Of a stretch of DNA of 16,567 nt, positions 14,059 through 16,567 are shown piece by piece; within the stretch, counting starts at the first letter, position 1; every line of letters begins with the position of its first letter. A program made the position numbers and the translations under genes. Origin of the DNA: an uncultured Oscillibacter sp. (GTDB lineage Bacteria > Bacillota > Clostridia > Oscillospirales > Oscillospiraceae); the NCBI GenBank assembly GCA_902476875.1, contig CABSFC010000057.1, positions 1 to 16,567 on the forward strand, in the 5' to 3' direction. The notes beneath the pieces were generated by a model, which did no database searches, had not been told where the DNA came from, and saw nothing but the letters and a program-made list of their open reading frames with translations.

Positions 14059-14748
14059 TTAGGTTCCGTTCAAAATATAGTCCTTCGCGTCCTCCACATA
14101 GGCGTCCGGACTGGTGGCAAAGTAGGTATACGTGTCCGGCACGGAGCCGACGATCACCGTCTCCGCCACGGTGAAGGAGTTGGAGACCTTGGTGGCGGTG
14201 GTAAAGCCCGGCAGCAGGATGCTGACGTACACGTCGATGTTCAGCACGATGTTGTGCTTGGTCTGGTTAATGCCGGCGGAGATGAACTCGTTTTCAAACC
14301 ACGCCGTGGAGGAGCCCACGGACTCCATCCGCACGGAGATGCACGGCCCCCGGCCCGCCAGCAGCGCCGAGCCCGTCAGCGTGCCCACGGGGATGGACAG
14401 CTCCCGGGCGGACACCTGGTCGATCCGGGCCAGGACTACGTCCAGGATATCGGCCTGCAGGCGGTTGAAGACCGCCATGTTGCTGTAGAGGGCGGTGACC
14501 TTGCCCTCGTTGTCCTTCTCCAACGTGGTCAGATCCTCGTAGCGGAGCTCGCCGGACTGGACGGCCTCGTCCACGGCCTCCGTGACGATGCGGGTGACAG
14601 TGTTGCTGACTCGGGTAGTGGCCAGACTCTCCAGCAGCGGCTTCATGCGGGCGGTGGCGGTCAGCGCCAGGGCCAGCAGGCCTGCGGTCAGGAAAAACAC
14701 CAGCGCCCGCAGCACCGCCCGCCGGTAGTAGTAAAAACCTCTCCACAT
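14059..14748 (-). CDS. yunB: Sporulation protein YunB
   Basis: The 229-residue protein has an N-terminal membrane segment (about 13-33) and the YunB-family body. Markers are RVSNTVTRIVTEAVDEAV, then LEKDNEGKVTALYSNMAVFNRL, IPVGTLTGSALLAGRGP and the LPGFTTATKVSNSFTVAETVIVG ending. YunB is needed for full sporulation in Bacillus, where it is made in the mother cell; its biochemical role is unknown. The start ATG 14748 has GGGAGGG about 6 bases upstream. It sits between murD (66 bases before) and ligA (17 bases after) with no terminator seen, so a spore gene is embedded in a housekeeping transcript. No spore-specific promoter was recognised in the 66-base gap. Confidence 0.9.
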   Translation of the reverse strand: MWRGFYYYRRAVLRALVFFLTAGLLALALTATARMKPLLESLATTRVSNTVTRIVTEAVDEAVQSGELRYEDLTTLEKDNEGKVTALYSNMAVFNRLQADILDVVLARIDQVSARELSIPVGTLTGSALLAGRGPCISVRMESVGSSTAWFENEFISAGINQTKHNIVLNIDVYVSILLPGFTTATKVSNSFTVAETVIVGSVPDTYTYFATSPDAYVEDAKDYILNGT

Positions 14749-14814
14749 GGCGCCTCCCTCCCCTCTCGGGGTATCCTATGCGGCGGGGGGGATGGACCAT
14801 GCAGGAATTGTCAA

Positions 14815-16191
14815 TTATTGCAAAGCGTTCACGATCTCCTTGAAGACCCTGCCCCGCTCCATGAAGTTGGCGAAGCGGTCAAAGGACGTGCTGGCCGGGG
14901 ACAGGATTACCACGTCGCCCTCCCCGGCACGGCTGTCCGCCAGGGACACGGCCTGACGGTAGTCGTCCACGTCCACGATCTCCAGGCCATCGTAGTTCTC
15001 CGCCCGCTCCACGGCCTGGCGGATAACTCCGGCGGTGGCACCGCAGAGAATCAGCAGCCTGACGTGGTCGTTGACCACGGGGCCCAGGGCGTCGTAGGGG
15101 ATGCCCTTGTCCTTGCCCCCGGCGATGAGGATGACCTTTTGATCAAAGGAGTTCAGCCCCGCGATGGTGCGGCTTGGGCTGGAGGCGATGGAGTCGTTGT
15201 ACCACCGGACGCCGTTCCGGGTGCGGACCAGCTCGATGCGGTGCTCCACGCCGCCGAATGTCCGGGCGAAGTCCCGAATCACCTCGTCGGGTACCAAGCC
15301 GTCCACGGCGGCGATGGCCGCCAGATAGTTCTCAATGTTGTGGACGCCGGGCAGCCTGATGTCCGAGGTCTTCATGACCTCCCGCTCGCTGTCTCCATGG
15401 CGGGCGATGACGGCGTCGCCCCGGAGGAACACGCCGTCGGCCAGCTCCCGCCTCCGGGAGAACAGCCGCGCCCGGCCGACAGTCCGGCCGGCTTCCTCGC
15501 AGGTGATCTCGTTATCAGCGTTGAACACGGCAATATCTTCCGCCGTCTGATGTGTAAAGATATTTTCCTTTGCGGCGATATACTCCGCGAAGTCCTTGTG
15601 GACATCCAGGTGATTGGGGGCCAGGTTGGTGACGACGGCGATGTGAGGGCTGTGGGTCATGGTCAGCAGCTGGAAGGAGCTCAGCTCCAGCACGGCGATG
15701 TCGTCAGGCCGCATCTTCCCGGTATCCGCCAGCAGCGGGTGGCCGATGTTGCCCCCCAGGTGGACGGTCCTCCCCGCCCGCCTGAGAAGCTCGGCGATGA
15801 TGGTGGTGGTGGTGGTCTTTCCGTCGCTTCCGGTGACGGCGAGCTTCTGGCAGGGGCAGACCTCAAAAAAGACTTCCATCTCGCTGGTCAATTGGCTCCC
15901 CCGGGCCACGGCGGCGGCCAGCTCCGGCAGGTCGGGCCGCATACCGGGCGTGCGAAAGATGACGTCCTGGTCCAGGCCCTCCAGGTAGCCCGGGCCCAGG
16001 TGCAGCTTCGCGCCCCGGGCCTCCAGGTGGTCCGCCAGGGCGCCCAGGGCCGCCCGGTCCTTTTTGTCGCAGGCGGTGACGGCCACGCCCCGGCTGAGCA
16101 GCAGTTCGATCAGCGGCTGGTTGGAGACGCCGATGCCGATGACGGCCACGGTCTTCTTTTGCAGGGAGGTCAGGTATTCCTCAAATGTCAT
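14815..16191 (-). CDS. murD: UDP-N-acetylmuramoyl-L-alanine--D-glutamate ligase MurD
   Basis: The 458-residue cytoplasmic ligase adds D-glutamate to UDP-MurNAc-L-Ala in peptidoglycan precursor synthesis. Residues 1-100 form the UDP-binding domain (VAVIGIGVSN). The central ATPase domain has the P-loop GSDGKTTTT (121-129), ELSSFQL (169-175) and NHLDVH (193-198). The C-terminal domain (about 305-458) carries VRWYNDSIASSP and ILIAGGKDKG. It stands away from other mur or division genes, which usually form the dcw cluster, and is the first gene of the murD-yunB-ligA run. Start ATG 16191 has AAGGAG 8 bases upstream, and its promoter is at 16245-16273. Confidence 0.97.
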   Translation of the reverse strand: MTFEEYLTSLQKKTVAVIGIGVSNQPLIELLLSRGVAVTACDKKDRAALGALADHLEARGAKLHLGPGYLEGLDQDVIFRTPGMRPDLPELAAAVARGSQLTSEMEVFFEVCPCQKLAVTGSDGKTTTTTIIAELLRRAGRTVHLGGNIGHPLLADTGKMRPDDIAVLELSSFQLLTMTHSPHIAVVTNLAPNHLDVHKDFAEYIAAKENIFTHQTAEDIAVFNADNEITCEEAGRTVGRARLFSRRRELADGVFLRGDAVIARHGDSEREVMKTSDIRLPGVHNIENYLAAIAAVDGLVPDEVIRDFARTFGGVEHRIELVRTRNGVRWYNDSIASSPSRTIAGLNSFDQKVILIAGGKDKGIPYDALGPVVNDHVRLLILCGATAGVIRQAVERAENYDGLEIVDVDDYRQAVSLADSRAGEGDVVILSPASTSFDRFANFMERGRVFKEIVNALQ

Positions 16192-16244
16192 GGGTCTCGC
16201 TCCTTATGTCCTCCGCCGGCGGGCGGAAAATTTCGTATAGGGAA

Positions 16245-16273
16245 ATTATACCGCAAAGGGCGGAAAATTACAA
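16245..16273 (-). promoter_or_regulatory. Promoter of murD
   Basis: On the minus strand TTGTAA (16268-16273) and a perfect TATAAT (16245-16250) are 17 bases apart. It is divergent from the rnpB promoter; the two -35 boxes are only 22 bases apart. Confidence 0.8.
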
Positions 16274-16295
16274 CGTGAAAGCGAAAGTTTCCGCG

Positions 16296-16324
16296 TTGAC
16301 AACAGCCCGCCCATCCTGTAAAAT
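16296..16324 (+). promoter_or_regulatory. Promoter of rnpB
   Basis: A perfect TTGACA (16296-16301) and TAAAAT (16319-16324) are 17 bases apart. Transcription should begin about 7 bases later, at the first bases of the RNase P RNA. Confidence 0.85.
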
Positions 16325-16330
16325 AGGCGG

Positions 16331-16567
16331 TGCGAGGAAAACAGACAGTCGCGTGGCCAGGCCGAAAGGCCGTCCATGAGGAAAGTCCGGGCTCCACAGG
16401 GCAAGGATAACGGGTAACGCCCGCCCAGAGCGATCTGAGGAAAAGTGCAACAGAAATAGACTACCCGTAGCAATATGGGAAAAGGTGGAAAGGTGCGGTA
16501 AGAGCGCACCCGTCGGCTCGAGAGTGTCCGATGCTGTAAACTCTATCCGGAGCAACACCGGTATGGG
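16331..16567 (+). ncRNA. rnpB: RNase P RNA, bacterial type A, 5' part (runs off window)
   Basis: This is the catalytic RNA that removes the 5' leader of pre-tRNAs together with RnpA. Universal segments are visible: GAGGAAAGTCCGGGCTCC (16378-16395, 5' strand of the P4 core), ACAGGGC, GGGTAACGCCCG, GCAACAGAAA, and the P11-P12 GGTGCGGTAAGAGCGCACC. CTGTAAACTCTATCCGGAGCAA near the right edge is the J14/15-P15 region that contacts the tRNA CCA end. The 3' strands of P4 and P1 lie outside the window. The 5' end is set from the promoter and is uncertain by a few bases. No protein is encoded here in spite of open frames. Confidence 0.95.

Noticed and set aside
14254..16278. A 674-codon plus-strand open frame opposite murD and yunB
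   Set aside because: It is the antisense shadow of two well-identified genes in GC-rich DNA; its product is low-complexity Gly/His/Gln/Val-rich with no family signal and no ribosome site.
1..16567. CRISPR array, toxin-antitoxin pair, phage or biosynthetic cluster
   Set aside because: No regularly spaced direct repeats, no Cas-type or phage structural proteins and no paired small toxin/antitoxin frames were seen on either strand.

Overview
The window reads as a chromosomal segment from a GC-rich, endospore-forming member of the Clostridia, most like the Oscillospiraceae (Flavonifractor/Oscillibacter-type gut bacteria). The reasons are the spore genes (cotJ operon, yunB, a cwlD-like amidase), the S-layer-homology glycosidase, strong Shine-Dalgarno sites (GGAGG), the bacterial type A RNase P RNA and the codon use. 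The assignment is inference; no 16S gene or taxonomic marker search supports it.

Layout, left to right. At 1-463 is the 3' end of a secreted-type amidase (amidase_6 family). At 542-2260 is an S-layer-anchored GH18 glycosidase, separated by a bidirectional terminator from a Xer-type tyrosine recombinase on the minus strand (2315-3334). Next comes about 900 bases of accessory or decayed DNA (3335-4245). It holds two adjacent inverted repeats, a strong minus-strand promoter, a remnant of a second tyrosine recombinase and a small Cys-rich ORF whose 3' end runs into radA. At 4246-6353 a minus-strand pair, cwlD-like amidase then radA, is translationally coupled and has a clear sigma-A promoter. Divergent from it at 6531-7588 is a cotJ operon in which CotJA and CotJB are fused into one protein, followed by CotJC (manganese-catalase family) and a strong terminator. 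At 7686-8336 is a second gene-poor stretch with a dead signal-peptide gene and a 10-bp inverted repeat. At 8337-11416 are three minus-strand genes: a siroheme sulfite/nitrite reductase, an AlkD-like DNA glycosylase and an alpha/beta hydrolase, the last two overlapping. At 11698-11955 is a small conserved protein behind a palindromic operator candidate. At 12014-16191 are murD, yunB and ligA on the minus strand, probably one transcript. At the right edge rnpB begins, divergent from murD, and runs off the window.

Functional themes are cell-wall metabolism (amidases, GH18, MurD), sporulation (CotJ, YunB, CwlD-like), DNA repair and recombination (RadA, LigA, AlkD, Xer) and a lone siroheme reductase. 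Most of the window is ordinary core genome. The less ordinary parts are the CotJA-CotJB fusion, the recombinase-associated palindromes and unexplained promoter and leader at 3.3-4.1 kb, the convergent Cys-rich ORF overlapping radA, and the pseudogene with an intact ribosome site but an ATA start codon near 8.16 kb. I did not find a defence, CRISPR, toxin-antitoxin or biosynthetic system.
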